This document shows positions 21,601 to 27,500 of a DNA stretch of 64,000 nt, one piece after another. Position 1 is the first letter of the stretch, and each line of letters begins with the position of its first letter. The notes beneath the pieces are model-generated. The model searched no databases. It was not told where the DNA came from and saw only the letters and a list, made by a program, of their open reading frames with translations. The translations under genes were made by a program, and so were the position numbers. Origin of the DNA: 2-01-FULL-45-10 sp964433975 (GTDB lineage: Bacteria > Omnitrophota > Gorgyraeia > 2-01-FULL-45-10); NCBI GenBank assembly GCA_964433975.1, contig CAYSSS010000002.1:52346-116345 (forward strand), given 5' to 3'.

Positions 21601-23193
21601 GCTACGGCTATCGCCGGATATCTTATGGATATAAACCCTGTCAATCAGCCCGGGGTGGAATCGTATAAGAGGGCGCAGGAGCTCTATCTTAAGAACGGCG
21701 TACCGGCATTCAACCCTGCGTACACAACCACATCCGGCGCAATAACGCTCAATTATGAAGCGGCTATAGGTGAAGAGAGCGAAGGCAGGATAAGCAAGGC
21801 AAGGCTTGAAGAGGCGTTGAAGAGCCTGGGCAGTTCGACCGCCGCCGCGAAATACGCGGCCCTTACCTATCTGGCAGTTACGGAACACGGGCGTGATTAT
21901 GCCACCATGATGATATTCAAAAAGCTCGCTTTGCAGCCGTCCCTCACAGAATCGCTGAACTCATGGCGCAAAAGCGTGCGTCTGGCGTTCACGCAAACAA
22001 ACTTCAGGGTAGATACTCTGGGAGAAGAGGCGCCGTGCATTCTGCATGCCAAACAGCAAGGTTTCTCGCAGGGTGAGAATTCGGGCTTCTTTACGATCGT
22101 GCGTTTTTCGCAGTACGGTAATAACAACATAGTGGTTCCGGGTTCAGAAGAAAATTACGGCGCAAAGCGGACATTTTCCGAATTTACCAAAGCGCAGGCC
22201 GCCGGCACACTGGCAGCCTTAAGCGAAGCCAAGCGGCTTGGAGTCATGGTGGAGATAGACAATAGCAAACCCGAAAATATTGACAAGAATGTTCAGGCAT
22301 TCGCGGATTTTGTCGAAGAGGCCAACAAGCATCTGGATAAACTGGTCGAGCTTTCACAAGAAAATACGCCAAAGCCCATTGCTACCATGACAGCGCCACC
22401 GGAGAGTACCGCTAAGGCCATAGTAGAGCCGACCAATACGGAATTGACAGGGACTTCGTCGATAGATACATATGCCAGTTTACCCGTCAGCGAAAAAGTC
22501 GAAAGAATAATCGCCAAAGTTCTCCAGCAAAAGGGCACGGCTATTTCGCCGGCGATCGTTCAAAGAATGAAAGTTGAGCTGACAGCTTTAGAAAACACTA
22601 TTGGCAGCATAGGTCTACCTAATATAGAACGCAAGCCAATAATCATTGCCCACGATACTGGGCTTGATCCGGAGTCCGATACGACAGACGTCGCCCAGGC
22701 CGCAGAGGCCTACCTCGAAGAGCATTACGGCGGAAAGTTTATAGTCGCGAGGGGTAAAGGCGAAAAACTGATCGAACAGATCCGTATCGCAAGGTCCAGA
22801 TTAAACGATGAAAATGCAGCCGTTGTTACTATCGCCGGAGACGAAACTCTCGACGCCATAAAAGCGGCCGCTGCGAAGTCATCTAATACAAGCGTAAAGG
22901 ACTTGGCAGGGACGATCCTGAACGTACAGATAAATCCTAGCGAACCTTATGTTCCGTTCGTGATGTTATATAGCCTTGCCTTCAGAATAGTATATGATCA
23001 AGTGGACGACGATACGGTAAGTCTCCTGAATGCGTTCATGGATTATGTGACCGCAGGCGATAATGTACAACCGTTTACTTCAGCCGATCTGAAGCAGGGC
23101 ATTATAAGAATATTACCCAGGACGGGACGCATAAATCCTACCGAGGCGCGCGAAGCATATCTCGCGCAAGCCGCAGCTCTGAGATCGTTGTAA
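12661..23193 (+). CDS. Giant fused UDP-glucose synthesis protein: TraB/ChaN-like, UGPase, phosphoglucomutase and glucose-6-phosphate isomerase domains
   Basis: GTG start after GGAGGT. A signal peptide (residues about 12-33, ending AFA) is followed by a 450-residue domain (79-527) with HIQDAH, SVEGAD and VTGGFH, resembling the TraB/Tiki/ChaN-EreA superfamily and paralogous to the N-terminus of the 9457-aa protein. After a helical stretch come, in order, a UTP-glucose-1-phosphate uridylyltransferase-like domain (about 1000-1580), an alpha-D-phosphohexomutase (about 1844-2524) and a long-type glucose-6-phosphate isomerase (about 2587-3210). These three catalyse successive steps from fructose-6-P to UDP-glucose, encoded in reverse pathway order. 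The shared C-terminal module ends with Pro3486. The signal peptide is odd for cytoplasmic enzymes: the protein may be membrane-tethered or the enzymes may act in another compartment. A terminator follows the stop. Confidence 0.9.
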   Translation: MILPRLTTMARLKKVVAIVLLPTFILSNIAFAETSKVATTNTPSKPVETVTNPDKIVIPRDYGLVKSRYTAKDSNRLIVHIQDAHCNYEAQSNIIKILECLVKNDGLSLVSVEGADGFIDTSWFKAFPDKDIRKEVADYFMKKGEITGPEFLSITTNSNIRLFGAETRSYYIENLNAFTSSYPLKEDTEKYFNQIKAVLNKLKAYIYSEELKELDLKSQDYESKKLSFTDYVKYLETLGSRYKVAVRPYENLFKLISVLVYEKKIDFNVVDKERAAVIDTITKKLDKESLTELVNKSLEFKSGKISSAEYYDYLRALAVKYGISLSSEYPNLFNYIIYNPVYSRIENEHLFDDIKKFEEALKEKIFANNDQRELERLSRHINTLLGLANIKLLNGDFDYYKEHRDEFSHEAFASFINKMSGRYGFAYEVDQPSEAVKESMPKLEDFYSIAIKRDKALVDNTLNAMNKEDARISVLVTGGFHSEGITKLLEKQGVSYIVICPNITKEVETPYIKILTNQRTPLEEILSDTGATADTKSVKGNMLAPFSIAWAIGLDEKQLNRVSQAVLRSDLHGTTIAMKDRWLGLNLKNWIYRALQYAKKYNIPADKEIVRNAYIAAMRQTAGTLKNFVHDKTERIIADPNFKSVFDEVFDTFQNPAQDKPAQGEVKAPDTSVREKSVKATLGDDSIDPIIRDYKTKKTTIWDDGKSTTGNAGYIQIITLLKSIVNDLDDEVFRSILEDGLINAGSDERLINAFTKENLLKNLEPSSDFKVILVQPKDQIPGIRIPGILMTRPGSNFGHYSLNNKCIYTGQTEIDELLADGSSESLREAATLLMHELAEYTVRSIAAPGTKAEHGEDAGDISLKVHRIAELLERRIVGPSKIHKDDNILSALDDTLEIRTMTYFDSITPHLLEEAKKMFNLKDVDVMYLGQIWSQYLKRNKPSPKIITDLSIIQHPKYDPDGIDPNFILMSMLLELAPAERARLGLTEEAMEKLIAKEYPKLKTETNRLKAANDIVLTINSLDGGIGENFGRLKWLQERAKAAGKSPKEIKNIRMTAKGTDIGFDVEYKGKKEFVSIAELKLMQVIELARQCKFLHIRFQPLVNWQSKEAYDTLLNTYCLDDRVDDRVDDGKKSKKTYGRVMQELGINILDMIEQADLPAVKKNMGNISLSPHATRQPGGHGQFGFLFLYDSFFNSALDTQKEDGKTHIRVFYNGDNPNSHADPYVAGEMARKHWPIVKLTTLAMPIDKKGGKDGVRVIKEGNEITFVPAQMEEGDAKSAKQLPVFHKAGLPGGLGKSGQQPFNTNIFYINTTVLHDILKELLELRDGNGKEIITKEEFCRIISPTLIDKAGKVSTDGREYIPLDGAIGTAMLNLNEFFLTSKDPRVKDILSPYGIDRIVYCVNVPRTEFFTPNKTCSDGWMQFYSDYYTRLDTTDWMLHDREGKTEPPEFDVIDDEMYWNELQNLVDSFGNASVRGPEGSNLVLKSLRIRGAVKLKDAQLTGDVVIINKSDKNVDLTKANELASYLQGSRLALNDILIIVEKDGTITYRSLAELYEHDENTVKGILVDLGVPQGVIDFMLISMAAAKLSAERNGTGAIRGKGGELTLTEHGTRTYGISASQVLLANEMKGEATVNGAIAKLVMAKKAFTFLPDYQRLISSDKILPVWECGLNSLNDTQEDNVAQLYKIIGKSGLNFVIIKGLRKEIEARVPSAADLIFHPGVTRKYVYMDENDFLHLLLFSNGVELIREALEHEKADIDNPGLSEEAIEKIAPTNNVRLALKMKDLNVKALLRTAKTEVEKYLTAQHDSREITDEIYESAKATYKNLEAWVTDEHINRVSPMTRLAILDAIKQAIQDGNWFDIVDVFRQDVTFGTAGIREKAALTEEALKKLAQYGPGAGILKGPNTINDIVLLIKTAGVIQYAKKNGLHKVAIGYDSRIAGKQFAELIAQSFLAHSTKGHEFTIYMFDEASPFPELSFAVTTKNVRADLGILISASHNPSNYNGYKITNYTGMQLAGNMRDAIVDAIKGVTTKDIQLKPIEEAKDGQLIWLGGKERIVGKDYKDGKYHRQLIDMHTLHVEQVKKFIIDRDVVRQYAPRVKVGYAAFNGAGYRAVPRLLQELGFTDTKVISSLQEMNGMFPAFGWGEQPDPGDPISADIAVREFVKEHGQRAFDDLDILIGTDPDADRAGLIVKVPEPQQKFFGKYKLLSANDAWTLLLWYRMQRETELNGGKLPDAGNKYITFSHVTTDALERVGKLFGVDSLGEMKNKEGEEAGDYLNGKRSWVGFSLIAEFCQEARAAGKTNLGGAEESNGFSILGGPIAQGEILANDGHVNDKDGAFAALLLAEVTAYAKSKGTTLFGLLDNIYLNPGVGYFATANKPMPRVGAFKGAEGITKKMNLLKQAQAWMKEANGKVGTGSPFMLAGLPVIGAIEFKTAKYDEQHYAGFPDEGIRFFFADPDLKPGDPFTKSRNYITIRPAGTSQTLRFYVQLFADDIDGQNIGNVKYRDMRRAEALALQTQVELLEAADYRSDISNVTDQMLKAGYEPANIKKLISMQIDAAAQREIAKKAPGVTVELPVALSDELVARMTNIISTMATQTGRWATEQFVDGGKTMLGWMNLGAWRNGPMASMMQDMADFARQVQEEKARKDSKDPEEIAKGVTTDIVFIGQGGSVECIKTLSAIFGVSKKAPNIHIIDTTDEEYIGQLKETLPYKTTRFVVLSKSMTTGEVHSGYKLFFDDAMKRTGLSEKEVAEKFTLITDSGKASVSKVSGKTVLTVSEKVREPFRTEVLKRGFSNVFYIEPNTGGRYSWDTAVGILPAMIMSEDIGNVNKVLNGAQGMEETAKNPYFADNAAAQYGAFKYAMQLEGRNRPTLVLPDEIAGYGPWYGQLDTESLGKTNERSSVVIDHEAFAVNPEVYTQKRFFVRVKLGASDTRLDGAVRKLKSYDLPVFTITLPNSSPGKVNYEDFGAFLKLSEFATAIAGYLMDINPVNQPGVESYKRAQELYLKNGVPAFNPAYTTTSGAITLNYEAAIGEESEGRISKARLEEALKSLGSSTAAAKYAALTYLAVTEHGRDYATMMIFKKLALQPSLTESLNSWRKSVRLAFTQTNFRVDTLGEEAPCILHAKQQGFSQGENSGFFTIVRFSQYGNNNIVVPGSEENYGAKRTFSEFTKAQAAGTLAALSEAKRLGVMVEIDNSKPENIDKNVQAFADFVEEANKHLDKLVELSQENTPKPIATMTAPPESTAKAIVEPTNTELTGTSSIDTYASLPVSEKVERIIAKVLQQKGTAISPAIVQRMKVELTALENTIGSIGLPNIERKPIIIAHDTGLDPESDTTDVAQAAEAYLEEHYGGKFIVARGKGEKLIEQIRIARSRLNDENAAVVTIAGDETLDAIKAAAAKSSNTSVKDLAGTILNVQINPSEPYVPFVMLYSLAFRIVYDQVDDDTVSLLNAFMDYVTAGDNVQPFTSADLKQGIIRILPRTGRINPTEAREAYLAQAAALRSL
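15680..17320 (+). other. UTP-glucose-1-phosphate uridylyltransferase-like domain
   Basis: Matches the eukaryotic-type UGPase order: a loop LDGGIGENFG (family LNGGLGTxxG), PGGHGQFG (family PGHGD), FNTNIFYIN (family FNTNNIW), VPRTEFFTPNKTCSD (family VPRxRFLPVKxxSD), then a short beta-helix tail LVLKSLRIRGAVKL. The nucleotide loop differs from consensus (ENFG for TSMG), so catalysis is likely but not certain. Confidence 0.8.
18250..20200 (+). other. Phosphoglucomutase/phosphomannomutase domain
   Basis: Contains TFGTAGIR, the phosphoserine loop ISASHNPSNYNGYK (Ser1998), the metal loop GTDPDADR (2182-2189) and a sugar-binding EESNGF segment. All catalytic motifs of the alpha-D-phosphohexomutase family are present. 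Confidence 0.93.
20420..22300 (+). other. Glucose-6-phosphate isomerase domain (long, TAL-PGI-like)
   Basis: Has a SIS-type phosphosugar site SKSMTTGE (2725-2732; family SKSGTTxE), GGRYSWDTAVGILPA (family GGRxSxxxxxGLLP) and NPVNQPGVESYK. A later segment, ILHAKQQGFSQGENSGFF, aligns with HSTGQLHKGG of transaldolase-isomerase fusions. Met replaces the usual Gly in SKSGTT. Confidence 0.87.
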
Positions 23194-23210
23194 CATATCC
23201 ATAAAAGGGG

Positions 23211-23262
23211 TCAGGCCCGCCTGCCAGCAAGCAAATGACTTCAGGCGGGCAGGCGCTTTTTA
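23211..23262 (+). terminator. Rho-independent terminator after the 3510-aa gene
   Basis: GCCCGCCTG (23215-23223) pairs with CAGGCGGGC (23242-23250); an alternative, more terminator-like pairing is CGCCTGCC with GGCAGGCG directly followed by CTTTTT. It starts about 20 bp after the TAA stop. Confidence 0.8.
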
Positions 23263-23335
23263 TATAGGCACCTGATTCTTTTTCTTTTTTCATCATATCC
23301 CATCAGTATTTTCCGATCAACTAATCTAGCTTCTT

Positions 23336-23365
23336 ACTACACCGGCCCGGCGTAGGTGGTGTAGT
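23336..23365. repeat. Short inverted repeat, 8-bp arms
   Basis: ACTACACC (23336-23343) and GGTGTAGT (23358-23365) form a perfect 8-bp stem with a GC-rich 14-base loop. It lies in the 260-bp gap between the terminator and the lipoprotein gene. It may be a regulator site or a structural element; no function is assigned. Confidence 0.45.
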
Positions 23366-23418
23366 TGTGCTTGATGTGCCAAATTGGCGCCTCAAGTTAT
23401 TGCGGCCCCTGTTATTTA

Positions 23419-23446
23419 TTGACAAGTGGCTGGAATTTGGTAACAT
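23419..23446 (+). promoter_or_regulatory. Putative promoter of the lipoprotein gene
   Basis: TTGACA (23419-23424), 16 bp, TAACAT (23441-23446) with TG one base upstream (extended -10). The expected transcript start falls almost on the ATG at 23453, so the mRNA may be leaderless. The 18-bp box of the giant-gene promoters is absent here. Confidence 0.5.
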
Positions 23447-23452
23447 GATATT

Positions 23453-23710
23453 ATGCATCAACTCATGCGATCCAAGGAAAGAAACCTCTTCATATATATA
23501 GCCGTGATGGCTACTATCGTTATCTGCGTATATGGCTGCAGCAGCGCGCCCGCGAAGGTGAGCAGGATAAACTTAAGAAGCGAAGAGGATGTGCTCAATG
23601 AGACCAGGGCAAATGTTGAAAGACATTTAAATGACGACGGCATCGTGCGGGCTAAGCCGAAAGAAGTTAATGAGCCCGCAACCATAGAAACTCCCGCCAA
23701 AAACGATTAA
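23453..23710 (+). CDS. Small putative lipoprotein
   Basis: An 85-aa protein with a basic start, a hydrophobic stretch and the lipobox-like VYGC followed by SSAP, then a charged, Glu/Lys-rich mature part with no recognised domain. This suggests a lipid-anchored envelope protein. Two in-frame ATGs (23453 and 23465) could start it; neither has a Shine-Dalgarno sequence. It is followed 47 bp later by a secreted beta-sandwich gene and may be its operon partner. Function unknown. Confidence 0.6.
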   Translation: MHQLMRSKERNLFIYIAVMATIVICVYGCSSAPAKVSRINLRSEEDVLNETRANVERHLNDDGIVRAKPKEVNEPATIETPAKND

Positions 23711-23757
23711 ACCGTCCGAAGAGAGAGGTAGTTATTTTTAAAAGATACGTACGTATA

Positions 23758-24294
23758 TTGATTATCGCTATCTTATTGGCCGCGCTTACGCAGGTTGGCT
23801 CTTTCGCGGCAGTGAAATCGGACTCGGGCGATCTTTTGATAGCCGATTTTAACACCCGCGGCAAGATCAACACCCGTCGCTGTACCGGATCTTTCGATAG
23901 CGCGATCAGGCGCGGCGACTCAGGGTACTCGCTTAAGATCAAATACGACGTATATTCCAGGAGTCCAGTGTATAGCTCGGTGCGGATAGCGCTACCGGAC
24001 ATCGATGCCTCAGATTACGATAATCTTTCATTCTGGCTGAAAGGTAACGGCAAGACGGGTTACAGCACCGTATTCAAGATCGAGCTTGAGAGCTCAGGAG
24101 GGCAGGCGGGCTATCACTACGTAACCAGTGTAATCGATCACTGGCAGGAGATCGTCATTCCTCTATCCAAATTCAAAGGTTTAACGGATATTTCCAGCCT
24201 GACAGCGCTTTCTGTAGTCTTTGAAGATAAGATAGCCTCGAATAAAAGGGGAGTTATCTACATAGATGACCTCAGATTTACCATGAATAAGTAA
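23758..24294 (+). CDS. Secreted beta-sandwich, carbohydrate-binding-like protein
   Basis: Signal peptide LIIAILLAALTQVGSFA, then about 155 residues of beta-rich sequence: LLIADFNTRG near the start, SGYSLKIKYDV, YDNLSFWLKGNG, HWQEIVIPLSKF and GVIYIDDLRF at the end. This order is typical of galactose-binding-like/CBM11- or CIA30-like jelly rolls, which bind sugars or help complex assembly. The start is unclear. TTG at 23758 cuts into a natural leader: the frame continues upstream through KRYVRI, and GAGAGG at 23723-23728 would serve a start near 23734, where the only candidates are unusual codons (ATT). Ligand unknown. Confidence 0.7.
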   Translation: MIIAILLAALTQVGSFAAVKSDSGDLLIADFNTRGKINTRRCTGSFDSAIRRGDSGYSLKIKYDVYSRSPVYSSVRIALPDIDASDYDNLSFWLKGNGKTGYSTVFKIELESSGGQAGYHYVTSVIDHWQEIVIPLSKFKGLTDISSLTALSVVFEDKIASNKRGVIYIDDLRFTMNK

Positions 24295-24397
24295 TATTTC
24301 AGTTTTTCAACATATGTCAAGACCTGCTTTTCTTCTCGCATGATCAAACACCACTCTAAAAACTGTAACTCATTATAAGCATTAGTGTTGTAAAAAT

Positions 24398-24457
24398 GTT
24401 AAAACACAAAAAAGTCAGTTGTCGCCTATTGACTCTGTACCATAATAATGTTATACT
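24398..24457 (+). promoter_or_regulatory. Promoter with conserved 18-bp upstream box (copy 2)
   Basis: Box GTTAAAACACAAAAAAGT at 24398-24415, then 13 bp, TTGACT (24429-24434), 17 bp, TATACT (24452-24457) with TG upstream. It drives the 9457-aa gene, whose ATG is 64 bp further on. It lies about 100 bp from the previous gene end, so it was not simply inherited with an upstream coding tail as copies 1 and 3 could have been. AACAAAAAG recurs in this leader (24472) and that of copy 1 (12610). Confidence 0.85.
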
Positions 24458-24520
24458 TCAGGTGTAATAGGAACAAAAAGGCAGTTCTTAACACAACATT
24501 TTTTGAGGGTGATATAAAAA

Positions 24521-27500
24521 ATGTTTGCTTGGCTAAGCCGAAGAGATTCGGCGAATAAAAATTCACTATCGGTCTTTAGTAATTTAGACCCGATATCCAC
24601 GCGCGAAGAGCTCGGCCGGAAATCTCTTATCATGGACTGGCAGAGCGCGCGAAACAAAAAATGGATCCGGGCCGTTGCACTTTTTTTAATAGCCTGTTTT
24701 ATAAACCAGGATCTGGTTTGGGCACAGGAAGGCTCTCCCGTTTGGTCTAAAGGACAGAACGGGAATTTTGCTGTAAAGTCTCAAGTCCCCACCCCGCGTG
24801 GCGCAATACCAATACCCAAAGACGTTGCCGTAACGAAGGAAGTTTACAACTCCACCAATGGCAGCGATAATACCATAATAAACATTCAGGACGCCCACTC
24901 ATCTTTAGCCGCTCAAGACTCCATAGTATCCATACTTGACTCATTAGTAACCAATTACGACCTGAGGCTGGTAGCCATAGAAGGCTCCACAGGTTATATC
25001 GATACTTCTCTCCTAAGAACATTCCCCGATGAGACGATCCGCAAAAGGACGGCTCAATATCTTATGCGTAAAGGCAAGATGTCTGCCGGCGAATTCTTCG
25101 CCATTACTTCAAGTAAGCCCATAGCATTATACGGCATAGAAGATAACGCCCTCTATCGCGAGAACGTAGACCAGTTCCGTAAGATCTACGAGATAAACCT
25201 AGAGACGAAGAAGGATATGGACGGCCTCCTCAAAGCGCTGAACGGCCTGAAGGCCAGGATCTACACAAAAGAGCTGAGGGAGCTCGATGAAAACTCGGTA
25301 CTTCATAAAGACGGCAAGATAGCCTTCAGCGACAGGTGGCAGCTTGTGTTAAAGCTGGCGAATAAGGTGAAGCTCGATTACAAGAAATACGAAAACCTCT
25401 CGAAGCTCGTTGAGTCAATGAAGATGGAGAAGTCGATAGATTTTGAGATAGCCAATAAAGAGCGCGACGCCCTTATCGATACGTTGACCAAGAAGATATC
25501 CAAGCAGGACCTCGAAGAGCTGATATTAAAATCGATAGCTTTCAAGAGCGGAAAGATCTACCAGGGTGACTACTATCAATTCCTGCAATCGCTTGCCCAG
25601 AAGTGGGGCATCCCTCCGGAGCCGTACAAGAACCTGATAACCTACACGGACTATATTACCCTCTACGAGTCGATAGATATCCTTGCCATATTCGAAGAGG
25701 TCAGGGCTTTTGAGGATGCGATCAAAGAGAAGCTCTTTACCACCAGCGAAGAGAGAAAGCTCCATGATATCTTAAGGTGCGTAGGTTTTGTGAAGGACCT
25801 CTTTGAACTGAAGCTCAATAACAACGACTTTGAATACCTCGACAAGAATATAAAGGTCTGCAATGCCCAAACGATAACCGATTTTATCAGGTCCTCCTCG
25901 GCCAAATACGGCCTTGTGCTGGAAGGCGATTACGATATCGGGAAGATATTCGATAATATTCCCACGGCCATAGGATTCTACAAGACTGCCGAGATGAGGA
26001 ACAATACGATGCTCTCCAATACTGTAAAGAGGATGAAAGATGAAGGGCGGGATCTGGCGGCATTGATCACAGGCGGATACCACACCAAAGGCCTTACTCA
26101 ACTCTTGAAAGAGAGAGAGACATCATACCTCGTAATACTTCCGAAATTTGACGCCTCAAAAGGCGAGAGGCCGTACGTGGCCATACTTACGAATAAGAAA
26201 GACGCCTACGAAGATATGCTCGAGAGCGGCAAGTATCAGGTGATGACGAACGCTTATTTCGGCGAGAATATCACAGATCCGGCTAAGGTCCAGGGATTTG
26301 TGAGGGACGTGATAATGGTAAGCCTTGGCCAGGCAGCGATACAGGGTAAAGACATAAAGAGCGTAAAGAGGCTTTGGATAGACAGCTATAATAATGCTTA
26401 TGAAGACCTGAAGGCAAGAGGCATCATAAAAGATGATAGAGTCTTTGCTAAATCCCGCAAAGCGCCTCAAGCGTCCGGTGTAGAAGGTAATAATACCGGC
26501 GATACGACTCTCGCTATGTCATCCAACCTGCCGCTCGGCTATTCGCGCAAAGCTTTTAGGGATCTGGTAGGTTCGATAGACGCCCTAAAGTTAGGGAGGG
26601 ACTGGGCGGTAGCGAAATTGGGAGATACCCATGTTACAGTAAGGCTCTTAGAAGACGGGACGGTAACCGCGGAAATTTCCACTCCCGCAGAGGTGGTGGA
26701 GTATAAAGCGGTTGTGGGTAGGGACGCGGCAAGAAAAGGTAAAACGGTTTCGGCAAAAGAGGCTCCGGAAAAGATCGAAGCGCTGAAGGCCACCGGGGTT
26801 CGCGTAGATGAGATTACAAGATCGTTCCTCGCAGATTTTATAATCCCCATAGCAAAAAGCAGCGATCGAAGATTAGACGACCAAATGATTATAGATATTT
26901 TTTCCAGAAAGGGCAGGGGTGACCTCGAGAAATTATATTCAAGCCTTAGTCCTGAGGGAAGACAAGAGGTCAAAGATATAGTATCTAAGGCATTAAGCGT
27001 GGCGCAGACCAAAGTAGAGCTGCCGGAATCAGGCAGGCCTATGACTTCAGGTCCTGCAATAGTACCGACAGCGCCTAAAGCGCCGGCTCCTAAGTCCGTT
27101 TCAGTAACGCCCGTAATACAGTCAGACAAATTATTAAACGAGTATAGAGCGCTACAGGAAATATTAAAGAAAAATGGTGATACGCCGGAATTAAGGCGGG
27201 AACTTGTCCGATTGGCCACTGAGGCATACCGCACTTTTATAAATCCTCAATACAGCGAACTCAAATTCCAGACAGAAGCTAATATGGCATTATGGGGTTC
27301 CGAAAAGGAAGCGGTCAAGGTTCCGTGCGGAACAGGAAAGACAAAGATAGGCGTCACAGGTATTTTATATGACATTATGCTTGAGGCGGCAGCAGGCCGG
27401 GCGGGATCCGGACTCGTAACCACCACAACGGCCGCAAAGGCGCTCGATGGCGCCAGGGAAGCGTCTAAGGTCATCTGCCCGTTATCGGGTGCGATGGTCA

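Noticed and set aside
23270..23300. T-rich tract as a second terminator
   Set aside because: No stem directly precedes it; the hairpin at 23211-23262 already accounts for termination.
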